Positions 49,605-59,509 of a DNA stretch of 64,000 nt are shown piece after piece. The notes under the pieces are model-generated. The model made no database searches. It was not told where the DNA came from and saw only the letters and a program-made list of their open reading frames with translations. The DNA is from Opisthorchis felineus. Its lineage: Eukaryota > Platyhelminthes > Trematoda > Opisthorchiida > Opisthorchiidae. The position numbers and the translations under genes are program-made. The DNA is taken from positions 417,856 through 481,855 of the forward strand of contig SJOL01006487.1 in assembly GCA_004794785.1 (NCBI GenBank), in the 5' to 3' direction. Each line of letters opens with the position of its first letter. Position 1 is the first letter of the stretch.

Positions 49605-50430
49605 AGTACCACCAAAGAATCCACGCAATTCAATTCAATTTATCAGCTATAAACCGTGTACCATAGGTTCTAGCTGCTACAGTTTCGATCACCGGAGAAC
49701 GGGAGAGTGTGGGACATACAGTCAAGGGTTGGAGGCGATGACGTGTTCAGTTTGTTCGGAAATCGGGTAGCAGAGACGCACTGAAGGCGACAGCTTTGAT
49801 GCATGAGCGCCACTGACTGCGCGATTGGGCCATTCCCCACGGTGTCATAAACCATTGGTGATGTGAGTCCCGGGGTCCCCATCCAGGGAGAAGGCAGTTG
49901 TTGACTCGACTAAGTCTACCGGTTAGTGTTTTCATACATCGTTGCCAGATCATACACTGTCCATATCTTGGTCGCTTTCACTCAGCACAGGGTTGGGCAA
50001 AAAGAGCTCTGCGAGGCAGACGGTCTGCTGACATGCGGAGTACATGTCCTAACCAGCGTAACCTATGAAGAGTGAGTAATTCGTCTATCGCGGGAGAGTT
50101 CCTTCTTCCCAAGACCATCTTCAGCATTGCTAATCCGATGTTCCCACCAGACCTGACCAACGCTTCGGAGACACTGATGGTCAAACACTGACATCTTTCG
50201 TATGTCCTCTGCGCGTAGAGGCAACGTCTCTGATCCATAAAGCAGTATTTATCGCACCGCCGCAGTGTAAGCTCTGCCCTTGACGGACGAACTGACATCA
50301 TATCGGATGACGAATGCTGCTTGGAAGTTGAATGGAGGCGAGCTAACGAAGCAATGCTCTCAGCTTTCAGAAGCATCCATAAGCTCAACGACTTCGTCCA
50401 TTTACTGGGATACGGATCAAAGCATTGAAG
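49605..50430 (-). mobile_element. 5'-truncated RTE/CR1-type LINE
   Basis: The minus-strand translation shows RCQCLTISVSEALVRSGGNI, RRNSPAIDELLTLHRLRWLG, HVLRMSADRLPRRALF, then LPGWGPRDSHHQW and MAQSRSQWRSCIKAVAFSAS in a shifted frame. This is the LINE ORF from just after the RT palm to its C-terminus. The 3' UTR (GATCGAAACTGTAGCAGCTA, then ACGGTTTATAGC) ends in TTGAATTGAATTG near 49622-49640. Several frameshifts and stops are present. It belongs to the same subfamily as 44785-45315, judging by the identical 3' UTR layout and terminal repeat. Confidence 0.85.
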
Positions 50431-50654
50431 GTTTCACGGTTATATAACATACTATACTGCATTCGTTGCTTGCAGATCGGAAACCAGAATATAAGAGAGC
50501 TCTCAGCAGACAATGGGCGCCGGTTCAAGTGTTGAATACTGGACAGTAGATAGTGCACAGCAGTGGACGCTGGTTTAAGGACACTATACCGTACTCACAA
50601 TCAGACAAGACATAAGGACCCTGCAATGGACGGTTCTATCTAAACCTTCTGATC

Positions 50655-50795
50655 TCTAAAGGAAGTACGAGGGCTGAGATACTACGAGGTTGCTCAAGCC
50701 CAGACAGGAGCATTTGAGATGCCGAGGTTAGGTTCGAAACACGGAACTTCCGGTCAGTAAGTTCACGCCTTAGTTCCACTCACCCATCTCTAGCT
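50655..50795 (-). repeat. SINE family A, copy 3 (3' truncated)
   Basis: The plus strand reads AAGTACGAGGGCTGAGATAC, GCCCAGACAGGAGCA, GATGCCGAGGTTAGGTTCGA, ACCTTCCGGTCAGTAAG-type sequence and a decayed A box region. The GGCAGCTA end is missing. It lies about 150 bp downstream of the stop codon of the minus-strand gene model. Confidence 0.7.
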
Positions 50796-50948
50796 CAACG
50801 AACAAAACTACCACAGTCAATATGACCAAAGGTAGTTCGACTTTCCAACTAATTAGTGATCAGGACATTGCGGAGTATAACGGGTTTGGTCTGAAGCGAG
50901 AGGACGCCACAGGAACAACAAATAAGTGAAGATGTTGCACACAGACAG

Positions 50949-51147
50949 TTATAATCTATTTAACCGGTCGACAGTTTGTTTGCACAAAAATGTTCCAATA
51001 ATGGTGAATAAAGTGCATGAATGGAAGGCAATAGGTGAAAATGACGACTCTCCTCCGTCTTCAAGCGTCCTGACTGTTTTCTCCCAATAAGCAGTGAAAA
51101 CCTTCGCATTAGGATTGACTTGCGTCAAGTCTCCTCCACAAGACGAG
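50949..51147 (-). CDS. candidate terminal exon of the minus-strand gene
   Basis: A strong acceptor (TTTGCATTCTTTCCTAG, AG at 51148-51149) opens 199 bp: one base completing a codon, then 65 codons and TAA at 50949-50951. The segment reads SSCGGDLTQVNPNAKV, YWEKTVRTLEDGGESS, HSCTLFTIIGTFLC and ends KQTVDRLNRL. The composition is protein-like but no family is recognised. It needs an upstream exon ending in phase 2, whereas the exon at 51895-52023 ends in phase 1. At least one small exon between them is therefore missing from the model, or this exon belongs to another transcript. Confidence 0.4.
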
Positions 51148-51894
51148 CTAGGAAAGAATGCAAAGTGGGGGGTGAAGCGAAAACACAAGGGTATTATTAC
51201 AAAGCCAAACGGGAGGGGTGAGAAGCCTCAAGAGACCAGACAGTGTCTCGGAACGGCACAGTGACCACAACCATTTCAAAAAGGTGAGCATAAAATGTCA
51301 GTCTAACAACAACAAAACATTTCAAGACCATAACTCCCTACGCTTGATAAAAGTTACCCTAACCCTCTTCACACGGTACGTTCCAAATGAGGCCAGGGAC
51401 GTTATGGTTATGAAACATCCGTGAGGATCTAGACACCACTGGCTGATAGCCGCGATCCAGGGAGCCAGCTTATCCTCCTGTATGAATTAGGCTCAGCACT
51501 GTGCGACAAAATCCACCATAACCATTTATTCGCTGAAAAGAGTCTGATTCGCAATCGACGATAGTTCCGCAGAGGCGTTTTGATCACAACTAACCGTCGC
51601 TCCCATGACGTAACAGATATGATCAAAAATGGCATCTTCGTATAAGGTCAAAAGGTCATTCCACGAGGAGGATGAAGCTTAGGAAACAAAGGGCAGTCAC
51701 TGCCTCACATGGAATCACGTGATGCCACGCTAGTGGTGAGTGCTTCAGGATAGAATGGATGTCATTTGGGTGGCAAAATCAAGAAAGCAATACAAAGCAA
51801 TTTGGGCGTAACATGTAATTTGATGAGTCAAAACGAGATATGAATGAAAATGGGTCTGTAGTATACAATCACGAACCAACGAAACGTTACTGAC
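51148..51894. other. putative intron of the minus-strand gene
   Basis: May hide a small exon: a minus-strand acceptor (AGACTCTTTTCAG) lies near 51533. No choice could be made from sequence alone. Confidence 0.3.
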
Positions 51895-52023
51895 CAAATG
51901 CTTCTGTCTGTATAAGATAATGGCAATGTTGCGGAATATAGGTAGCCCAGGTGCGTTGGATGCGCTTGTCGATGCGGGGTTGACGATGTTGCCTCGATTG
52001 ATGATGAAACGTTTGCAATCCAA
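51895..52023 (-). CDS. candidate internal exon of the minus-strand gene
   Basis: Acceptor GCCGAGCCTGGCAG (AG at 52024-52025) and donor GTCAGT bound 129 bp. It is open in the frame set by the preceding exon, which ends in phase 1; this exon supplies the two missing bases. The encoded segment is basic and His/Gln-rich (HHQSRQHRQPRIDKRIQ, then TWATYIPQHCHYLI). The other two frames of this stretch are also open, which weakens the case. Product unknown. Confidence 0.35.
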
Positions 52024-53430
52024 CTGCCAGGCTCGGCGAACACACCAAAAACCAAGTATAAGGTAATTTATACAGCAATGATGTGTCCTTTTGAACGCGG
52101 CACTCAAACGGAGTTTAACGCCACGCAACTGTTATTTATTGAAGAAACCGGGTGTGTGCCAACTAACCATCAAAGGCAAGGTCACATTAGCTTGAGTGTG
52201 ATTGTGGATGCAAACTTATTAGCCAAACTCTCAGGCACCTTGGGATTCGTATTGCCCAACATGTTCCTAGGTAATGATAATCGTTTAGCTGTAGTACCCC
52301 TTCGGTGCATAGCTGCCATGCCACTCGAAGGAAGCACGAGGGCTGAGATACTTCCAGGTCACCCAAGCCCGGACAGGAGCAGTCGAGATGCCGGGGTTGG
52401 GTTTGAACCATGGGCCTTCCGATCAGTAAGTTTGGGCTCGAACCACTGAGCTATCTGGAGCTCCTGAGTGGTTCCAGAACTCAGGGAGTGGTAGCCTCAG
52501 GTGTGCAATAACGAAGTACCCGATGGACAGTGGTCACTATGTAAACCCCTCAACATTTCTTAAGGTTATGCTTACACCTAAGAATGGTCATTTCCTTAAT
52601 ATCACCGGTACTGTTGTTATTCACCTATAGACTACTTTTATACAGACAAAGCTTCGGTGCCTCGTGAATGAATACCACAAGCCCATCTTCACTTACTCTC
52701 GTTTTGTCCTATCACATCCCCTATTACGCCCAACTTCATATTGTTTACATTTATTTCACTTATTATGTTTTGTATCACACCATTGACATCCATTCCACTA
52801 GTATAAAAACACATGATTCCATTTGGGACAATTTTCTAAGCTTCCTCATACACTTGAGGTGAACTTTTAAACATATGCAAACATGCAAATTCTAATAGAA
52901 ACATATGCAACGGTTGAGCTAGGATCAAGACGTCTCCGAGAAACATCTCTTACACTTATTGTCACGTTTCAACAAGGTGGAAAGTGACAAGAAACGTCGA
53001 CAAGTAACCTTGATACGCAAATTTCCCCCGTATTACCAATCAAAAGGTCAAATGAACCGAAATACGTCGGGCTAAATTCTGACTGAAGGCACGCCCGATT
53101 GAGGGACTAGTAGCTACAGTGAAATGAGATTGTGGGTCCGAAGAAGCAAAATCGGAATTTTCTTCAGGTCTTGTTTCACAAGCAAAAAGAGATCAGCGGA
53201 AAACCAGTGCCAGTCAACCAGAGGCACGTGCTTTTCTAATCCAACCATCCACAGTTGAAAACAAGTGAGAGTACGTTTAAGGTACTCATATTCATGCACA
53301 ACTCGGTTGTCTATGCCTATTAGGAGGCTCGCATCATCCTTCATTTACTCAATAGTTGCACAGATGGTTAAATCAAATTAAACTAATACGGATGTAGCAA
53401 ACCAGTTTAGTTAGTAGCGAACAAACTCAC
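52024..53430. other. putative intron of the minus-strand gene with SINE A
   Basis: Holds the SINE-A copy at 52288-52464. Nothing else is recognised. Confidence 0.35.
52288..52464 (-). repeat. SINE family A, copy 4
   Basis: Full-length on the minus strand. Head: AGATAGCTCAGTGGTTCGAG. B box region: ATGGTTCAAACCC. Body: CTCCTGTCCGGGCTTGGG, CTCGTGCTTCCTTCG. The 3' end has TGGCAGCTATGCACCGAAG followed by GGGTACTACAGC. It lies in sense orientation within the putative intron of the minus-strand gene. Confidence 0.85.
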
Positions 53431-53803
53431 CGGGAATTACATCCGTCAGCTTTCGTTGAACTGTGATGTAAGGGGGGGAATCGTTCGGCTGTATTAGTGA
53501 AACATGGTGCGAACTGGAAAAAGAAGCTTTGGAAACAGATGTTCCATGGTTCCGGGAGTTCAAAGAGGATACAGAGGTATTCACAGCTGGGGTACGATTA
53601 GTGCAACCTACAGATGCAGTCGACGGTTCAATTTTGTAGGGAATTATGGGATTTGGACTTTTAAGGAGTTGACTCAATCGTTGGAAATGGTTGATAGACA
53701 CGCCGTTGACTGCTCCTCCTTCCGAAGGAGGTTCGGTTTTCATTGTCGAAACATCTCGAGGAATGGTCCGTCGATTGTGATGCGCCGAAGTTTTCCAAGG
53801 TTC
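53431..53803 (-). CDS. internal coding exon of the minus-strand gene, unrecognised product
   Basis: Bounded by the acceptor TTTTCGCCCCCTGTCAG (AG at 53804-53805) and the strong donor GTGAGT (53430-53425). It is open over its whole 373 bp in one frame, part of the longest non-element open frame in the window. It starts in phase 0, matching the end of the exon at 57151-57234, and ends in phase 1. The segment is Ser/Thr/Pro/Asn-rich and probably disordered: STMKTEPPSEGGAVNG, LSQLLKSPNPIIPYKIEPS, SVSKASFSSSHHVSLIQ, ending in YITVQRKLTDVIP. KTEP and YKIEP resemble SUMO-acceptor contexts (psi-K-x-E), which fits a nuclear regulator, but this is inference only. No domain was identified. Confidence 0.6.
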
Positions 53804-55224
53804 CTGACAGGGGGCGAAAATGTTTAAAAAATCATTCGTTTGAAAACTAGGCCGGTGTGGGCTACCTGTGGATTTTGGTCCTACGTAGAAACAATTCTGA
53901 CCCAAATCCGATGCTTGTATGGAAAACCGAAGAATACATGGACGAAGACGCATCGATTATAATATGCTTGCAACGACAGTGGCTTCGTCCAAAAGCCCTG
54001 GTGTGTGTCACATTTCCTCGAAACTTTTCAGCTAATCTATCTAAAAATACCGAAGCCTATGACCTCGCTTAATACCAGCAATGACAATTATGGAAGCTAA
54101 TCACCGCTATGGTAAATATGAGCGGAAGAAACACAATCAGCGCACTGGCCAGCAGCAGAAATACCACTGACTAGCCCTTAAACCTAAAAATCTACAGTTA
54201 GTGACGTTACGCGAAGCGGAAATGACGCATTCGTTCTTTTGAGTGGGTTAGAATTTCCGTCTAAATAAAGGGTTTGCGAACTGATACAGTGCACATTTTC
54301 AGCTCCAGCTCCGAAATGAAAAAAGGCAAATTCCGCAACCACTTGGTCCTGCATACACATTCAGTAACGTATAGCTGATGAAGACCACATGGTCTAATAC
54401 GGATATGTGGTAACCAGAGAATGGTAATAGAAAAAGCGGAAAAGTTTGAAGGTCCAAGACCTTCCCCTGAACTGGGAAAGAGGAAAGAAACATGCACCCT
54501 TGAACAACTGTATGAAACCAACCACAAAAGATATTTCAGTACGGGAAGAATCCCACTGGGCCACACAAAACTGCGTTCTGTTGCGAGCCCCAATAGGAAT
54601 AAAACCGCTGCATCAACCCCCAGCTTTCATTAGATATGAACTCAGAGGTACGAGAGAAAAAGCGATGGCTGAAACGAGGCTTTGTGATTCGGCACAAACG
54701 AATAGACATAAATAATTAAATTTGAGCAACATCATAGAAAATAACTAACCATTTGTGCGCCTAATGAACTGTCTCGGACAAGCGATGAACTGGGAAGTTT
54801 ACGGATGACTTTAGTTGCGGCGCCCACCGGTAGAGCAGAATCACTTGGGGACATAAGGGGCACCTGGGAAGTGCCGGACGTGACTTTGGGCGAAACCTAT
54901 AGAAATATAGTAAAAATATTACGGATGGTCAGCAGGACGAATGGGCTTTGTTGTTAAGGATATAAAAATGATGTGGAAGTCCTCGTGGCAAGCCGTATTA
55001 TTAAATACGAAAAAGTCATCCACGTATTGCTGTTTCTTTTGAGCTAACCGGATTATAGGAAAAAAGCCGTTGGGTTCGCGGAAATTCCATAACCGCACAG
55101 AACAGTCTATCACCCTATATTCAGAGCACGATGACCAAACTCTCTCCTTCTGAGTGGTACCAGTTGGTTTTCATATAATAATGCTATGGTATTCCCCTCA
55201 AAAAATTAGACCATTCACAGTTGT

Positions 55225-55315
55225 GTCACCTATTCGGTGCTGTCATGCAACCCGAAGGAAGCATTAGTTTTAAGATGTTTCTAGGTTCTAGGTTCTGAAT
55301 CGAATTGGCTGGGTG
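55225..55315 (-). repeat. SINE family A, copy 5 (partial, decayed)
   Basis: The plus strand reads CACCTATTCGGTGCTGTCAT, GCAACCCGAAGGAAGCATTA and TTAAGATGTTTCTAGGTTC, aligning with the 3' half of family A. The tRNA-like head is absent. Confidence 0.6.
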
Positions 55316-56059
55316 ATCATGACTCTAGGGTGAATAGTTCACTTGAGGACGATATTGCTGCAGAGATAATGCAACTTCATTAGCGATGATACTTGCATTA
55401 CTCGGTACTCCAAAAAAAAAGGAATTAACTTACGAGTCCTGTACGGGCCAAAAGCACTAGTGACAGTATTAGGAGGCAGACACTTGTCATAATCTCAGCG
55501 TAACCGAGCTAGGCAATCGCTCACAGCCAAGTGAGACAGACTTGTGAGTCGCTAGCCTCATGGAAGCTGTTTCAAGGGGGCCAACTACCGAACTGTGAAT
55601 TCAATAAGTGAGCCAAAATATCAGAAAGAACATAAAATTGTACAAGCAGAACAAACAGGCTACAAGCAGAGAGCGACGATACGCCAAATTCAACTCGGAG
55701 CGTCAGAACATTTCTCAAAAGTTGCACGCTATTTCCGTCAAGAAATCGGGAAGCTGCTATTAGCAAAGCCCAACTGGTCGAACAAGGAAAACTACACATT
55801 CTACTGACATGGAACTTAACAGGACGACCGACAGGGACATTAGGCACATTTGTGGAGTGAAAGTGGAAGAGCACTGTTTGTACTGGACTGCGCCTACAGA
55901 ATGCTAAGGGCAATCAGGCTTTCACTGTCTCGTTTTATCAGTCTACGATTACACAGGTAAAGTGAGAGGAATGCTTGGCCAACTGATCACTTGTTCTTGA
56001 TAGGTGATCTCATTTACAAATAGCCATCAGCAGTAAAAGGTTCGACGTTAGAATGGCGT

Positions 56060-56130
56060 CCGTTGTGACTTGGACGCATCCAAGAAGTGAGTACGGACAT
56101 CCCTTGAACTCTACCATCACCAGACTGAGG
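56060..56130 (+). pseudogene. LINE endonuclease scrap
   Basis: GTGACTTGGACGCATCCAAG, continuing into AAGTGAG, encodes VTWTHPRSEYGHPLN. It is the same endonuclease segment as at 24650-24700. About 70 bp survive. Confidence 0.55.
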
Positions 56131-56175
56131 GATCCTAACGAGGTTTCAGTAGCAAAAATGCATAAAAAAACTGTC

Positions 56176-56355
56176 CAGCTGTAGCACCCTTTCGGTGCCT
56201 AGCTACCAAGCCAACCGAAGGAGGCACGAGGGCTGGGATAATGCCAGGTTACCCAAACCTATACAGGAGCAGTCGAGATGATGAGGTTGGGTTCGAACCA
56301 CGGACCTTCCAGTCCGTAAGCTGGCACCTTAACCACTGAGCTGTCTCGAGCCCAC
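56176..56355 (-). repeat. SINE family A, copy 6
   Basis: Full length. The B box GGTTCGAACC (56290-56299) is perfect. The head on the minus strand reads CTCGAGACAGCTCAGTGGTT. The 3' end has TTGGTAGCTAGGCACCGAAA and GGGTGCTACAGCTGG, then a short T-rich tail on the minus strand. No clear target-site duplication. Confidence 0.9.
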
Positions 56356-57150
56356 AAAGATAAGTGAGGCTGATTGCAACACGTATCAGGTATTGGTGCA
56401 ATCCAAAGTGTGGTTGAACTTTAAGAAGCTTCTGTGCCGTGGGACCCAGTTACTGTCAAACAAATTCGATCTCAAGTAGCCATTGGATCAGTCCGCATCA
56501 CAGGGAGAGACTACCGCTCGCAGACCGTCCAATACAACGGTAACACAAACATAAGAAGAACAAGAGAACCGGAAGAAAGAACATAGTATGAACTGAGACC
56601 GATGAAATGACCGAATGTTTGGAATGTTTCAGTCTACGTAAGATCTTTAGGAATAAATAGTCAGATCGAATCCCGAGCACCGAAGTTATCAGTGAGACAA
56701 GAACAACGGAAGTTGACGTACCAGTTACCTTAGTTGGGTCACACAAAATGGCCGACAGTTGTACTCCAAAACAAATAACCTACGATCAGTAGATGGAGGA
56801 TGGAGCTTACCACTAACCAGCGCATTCACTCAGAACCACTCACAGAAGCATCAATGCGCTGCACAAAGTAAGTTTGCCCCTTGTGGAAGCCCACCATAAA
56901 TGACAGATTCAGCTGGATCTAGTTTAGTATCCAGCTAAGACCAAATTAGTGTGCAGATGAGAGTTCTGGCATACGTTAGGCTGTTTACTAAATTCCCTCC
57001 TAAGGTTTGACATTGTGTACAGTTGGTGAAGAACTGGGAACGTGAAGAACGAAGTAAGGGTGCGCAAAAAATTCAATAGCTCATAGTCGAATGAATAAAA
57101 ATCGCGTGCTCCACATGACTTTGGACACTGCGTGTACTACGTATACTCAC

Positions 57151-57234
57151 CACCATGCTCTTCGGACCACATGCTGAAGAGGGAGATTGGAAGATAGGGA
57201 CGGTAACTTTTTTCCTTCGTGACCTTGGTAGTGT
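57151..57234 (-). CDS. micro-exon 4 of the minus-strand gene
   Basis: 84 bp, exactly 28 codons, between the acceptor CACTCACTGTAG and the strong donor GTGAGT (57150-57145). It is phase 0 at both ends. It encodes a basic stretch (TLPRSRRKKVTVPIF) then QSPSSACGPKSMV. The RSRRKK run could be a nuclear localisation signal (inference). The next exon at 53803 also starts in phase 0. Confidence 0.5.
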
Positions 57235-57272
57235 CTACAGTGAGTGTAATTCATGGAAAACGTAACAAGTAC
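57235..57272 (-). other. 38-nt intron
   Basis: GTACTTG...CACTGTAG, 38 nt. The donor is weak beyond GT, but removal keeps the frame between two protein-like exons. The unspliced frame is also open, so retention is an alternative. Confidence 0.4.
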
Positions 57273-57399
57273 TTCACAGTTCATCAAGTCGCAGAGCACA
57301 CCAAATGCCACATGAACGAAGTTACGTCGGAAATCTTCATTTAGAGTGTATCCCATCTCCTTGGCGTACAGAGATGCCAGGTCAGAGAGTGAAAAAAAG
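57273..57399 (-). CDS. exon 3 of the minus-strand gene
   Basis: 127 bp, starting with one base that completes a Phe codon and ending in phase 0. It encodes FFSLSDLASLYAKEMGY, then LNEDFRRNFVHVAFGVLC and DLMNCE. This is the most conserved-looking globular segment of the gene, amphipathic and helix-like. I cannot assign a family. The acceptor is CACTTTTGCTCAG. Confidence 0.5.
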
Positions 57400-57438
57400 C
57401 TGAGCAAAAGTGACGTGGATTGATGCACTTTGCCTTAC
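57400..57438 (-). other. 39-nt intron
   Basis: GTAAGGCAAAG...TTTTGCTCAG, 39 nt with a good donor and acceptor. Without splicing, the upstream frame hits TAA within the donor. Confidence 0.55.
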
Positions 57439-57523
57439 AAGAGAATATTTGGATCGTCTTCGATCAGCTGAAACAAAAACAGGCAAACGCGATCTTGACA
57501 ATAACCATCCATTTGAGTGACAT
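57439..57523 (-). CDS. 5' coding end of the minus-strand gene (exons 1-2)
   Basis: Two readings are possible. In the first, translation starts at ATG 57523, codes MSLKWM to 57506, a 38-nt intron (57505-57468) with a very strong acceptor (CCTGTTTTTGTTTCAG) is removed, and exon 2 (57467-57439) codes LIEDDPNIL. In the second, translation starts at ATG 57512 in good context (CAAATGG) and runs unspliced through MDGYCQDRVCLFLFQ into LIEDDPNIL. Both give the same frame downstream. The first would make three successive introns of 38, 39 and 38 nt, a pattern known from 5' ends of fluke genes. Its donor, GTTATT, is poor. The product is unrecognised. Confidence 0.45.
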
Positions 57524-57530
57524 CGAATAG

Positions 57531-58006
57531 CTTGGGCAATCACACAGCAGACGCAAATTTCGAGCGAGCCCGGAACAATATTATCTGTAAAGAAAATCCA
57601 AGAATTAGTACTCAGGAATAGCACCAGATCAGGGAATGTTTTATCTAAACAAAAACGCCGACCGACCAAAAGCCTGGAAGTATGTTGGCAGAAAACTCTG
57701 TATCCGAGTAGCAAAGCCGTTGGTGCTAACAGACACGGTTCAGTAGCCCAAACAGGAGAACTATTACCCCTTATTAACACTCGTTCGCAATTCGTGATAG
57801 ATTATCGTAAACTCACTGTACTGATTTGAAAGTCAATGTCCAAAGCATAGCTGTCTCTCCAAATAACATACTACTCAGGATGATCAGGAATGCCACGAAC
57901 GAGATATTCAGTTGAGTCACCCGATAACACAACCGTAATCTACAAATGAGTGGTATTTGACCATGTAGTTGTCTCTCGTTTTTCCTCTTTAGGGATAAAG
58001 CTAAAC
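57531..58006. other. putative 5' flank of the minus-strand gene
   Basis: A minus-strand open frame runs across 57531-57780 without motif. It may be 5' UTR or further small exons; ATTTTCTTTACAG near 57590 would be a fine acceptor. Confidence 0.3.
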
Positions 58007-58230
58007 GCATGAAGCAGACCATAATATTATAATTATAATAATCGTTCGGCAGTAACACCCTTACGGTGCCTAGCTGCCACGCCACCCGAGGGAAGCATGA
58101 GCGCGGGGGTACTGCCGGGTTGCCCAAGCCTAGACAGAAGTCGAGATGCAGAGGTTGGGTTCGAACCACGGACCTTCCAGTCAGTAAATTCGCGCTCTAA
58201 CCATTGAGCCATCTTGCATGAAGCAGACCA
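58007..58230 (-). mobile_element. SINE family A, copy 7, with 15-bp target-site duplication
   Basis: GCATGAAGCAGACCA occurs at 58007-58021 and again at 58216-58230, exactly flanking the element. The minus strand reads TGGCTCAATGGTTAGAGCGC (A box, 58191-58211), GGTTCGAACC (B box, 58158-58167), the family body, GGCAGCTAGGCACCGTAAGG, GTGTTACTGCCGAACG and an ATTATAAT-type tail that touches the left duplication. This defines the family ends: the tRNA head is the 5' end and the AT-rich repeat the 3' end. Confidence 0.95.
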
Positions 58231-58865
58231 GGCAGAACATAGAGCGAACATTCAAGTACTTTCCCACCAGTGCAACCATGGTTGCCCTCCATTGGCGAGA
58301 CAAACCTCAAGGGACCATCCTTCAAAAAGGGCCACTTCTGGCGAGCCGTTTGAAGGTCACAATGTGTTTTAAAACCCTAAAGGAGCAAACTCCCAGCTCG
58401 GAATACGAACCAGCTTCAAATCCAACATAAATCAACACGCCTCCCAAGGAATTCGCCTGCTCAACTTATCCAACATGCAACCAGGTGTCGCTGTCCCTGA
58501 AGTTTGCCTAGTACAACTTGGAAAGACGGTTAGTGGGTAGGATAAACTGAACACATGGTCAGCATACTTTTGTGGGCCATTTTGTCTGACATGCAGTCAG
58601 GCGATGAGACGCGGACAACACAAGGCATCCGCCACACTAGGCATCCTGACCGATCCTATGTCATCTGAAATTACTCCGCACCTTGTCACACTTATCGATG
58701 TTCGGCCAAAAGTTGAGGTCACGTTGAGGTCAATGCGACCGCCTAAAGATAAAAGAACGGTAATTTCTCAGCTCAACTAGCGGTCTGATCCCCAAGCCAG
58801 TGGTTTCAATAAAACAGGTAAAAAGACCTAGTACAGTGCATCACATTTAAAGTGTATGTAGCGGC
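58231..58865. other. no recognisable gene
   Basis: No supported feature between SINE A and the next LINE. Confidence 0.35.
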
Positions 58866-58869
58866 AACA

Positions 58870-59485
58870 TCCTAGATAGTCGAACGCCATCTGACCACAA
58901 CAACGGACGACAACCACCGATGCCTCAGAAGTGTTGCTGGTGTCAGATGGCGTCAACGAATTCGTGACGATGCAATTAGAAAACGGGTATTTGGTTGTGT
59001 AGCGGAAACATCCAGCTCCATCAACTACGGTGGCTCGGACATGTGCTAAGCATGCCGAAACCCTGTCTACAAAGAAAAGTGTTGTTCTCTGTGCCCGAAC
59101 TGCGAAGTGGAAACGTATGACTTGGAAGAAGGGTGTGAAAGAGATTACAAAGAGTCTGGGTGTTGTTGGCGCGGCACACTTCCCAGGATGGGGTCCCCGT
59201 TACCCCTACTGCGATTGGCTGGAGACATTATAAGAAATAGTGGCTGATCAGGTAACGTTCGTACCGTCAGTTCCTCCCCGGATTGTCTGATCGAGTGTTT
59301 GGAAGCGTAGGCACTACAAAAAGCTTGGTATAAACCAGCACCAGGTCCCCTCTCTCACCCACTCTTTTTTCTTCTTTTCATCCTAAGGCTTCAAATATAA
59401 TTAGATAAACTTTGTGATTGTACAGCAGTGAAGGATCAGTGTCAACACAGATTTTGCTGTCTCTGATGATGACGATGATGATCTC
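58870..59485 (+). mobile_element. LINE C-terminal ORF end and 3' UTR, second subfamily
   Basis: The plus strand encodes CLRSVAGVRWRQRIRDDA, then LRWLGHVLSMPKPCL in another frame, then KKGVKEITKSLGVVG and HFPGWGPRYPYCDWLETL, ending near 59233. This is the same ORF region as in the other LINEs, but from a different lineage. The 3' UTR ends in GATGATGACGATGATGAT at 59466-59483. Broken by frameshifts. Confidence 0.8.
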
Positions 59486-59509
59486 TGGTCTTGTCCTTCG
59501 GAAGTTGAC

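Larger units (their letters stand above)
53804..57150. other. putative 3.3-kb intron of the minus-strand gene
   Basis: Contains a partial SINE A (55225-55315), a LINE endonuclease scrap (56060-56130) and a full SINE A (56176-56355). The remainder is unassigned. Confidence 0.4.

Noticed and set aside
51429..51635. Possible linking or terminal exon of the minus-strand gene
   Set aside because: An acceptor and compatible phase exist, but several alternatives fit equally and none gives the phase needed for the exon at 51147.
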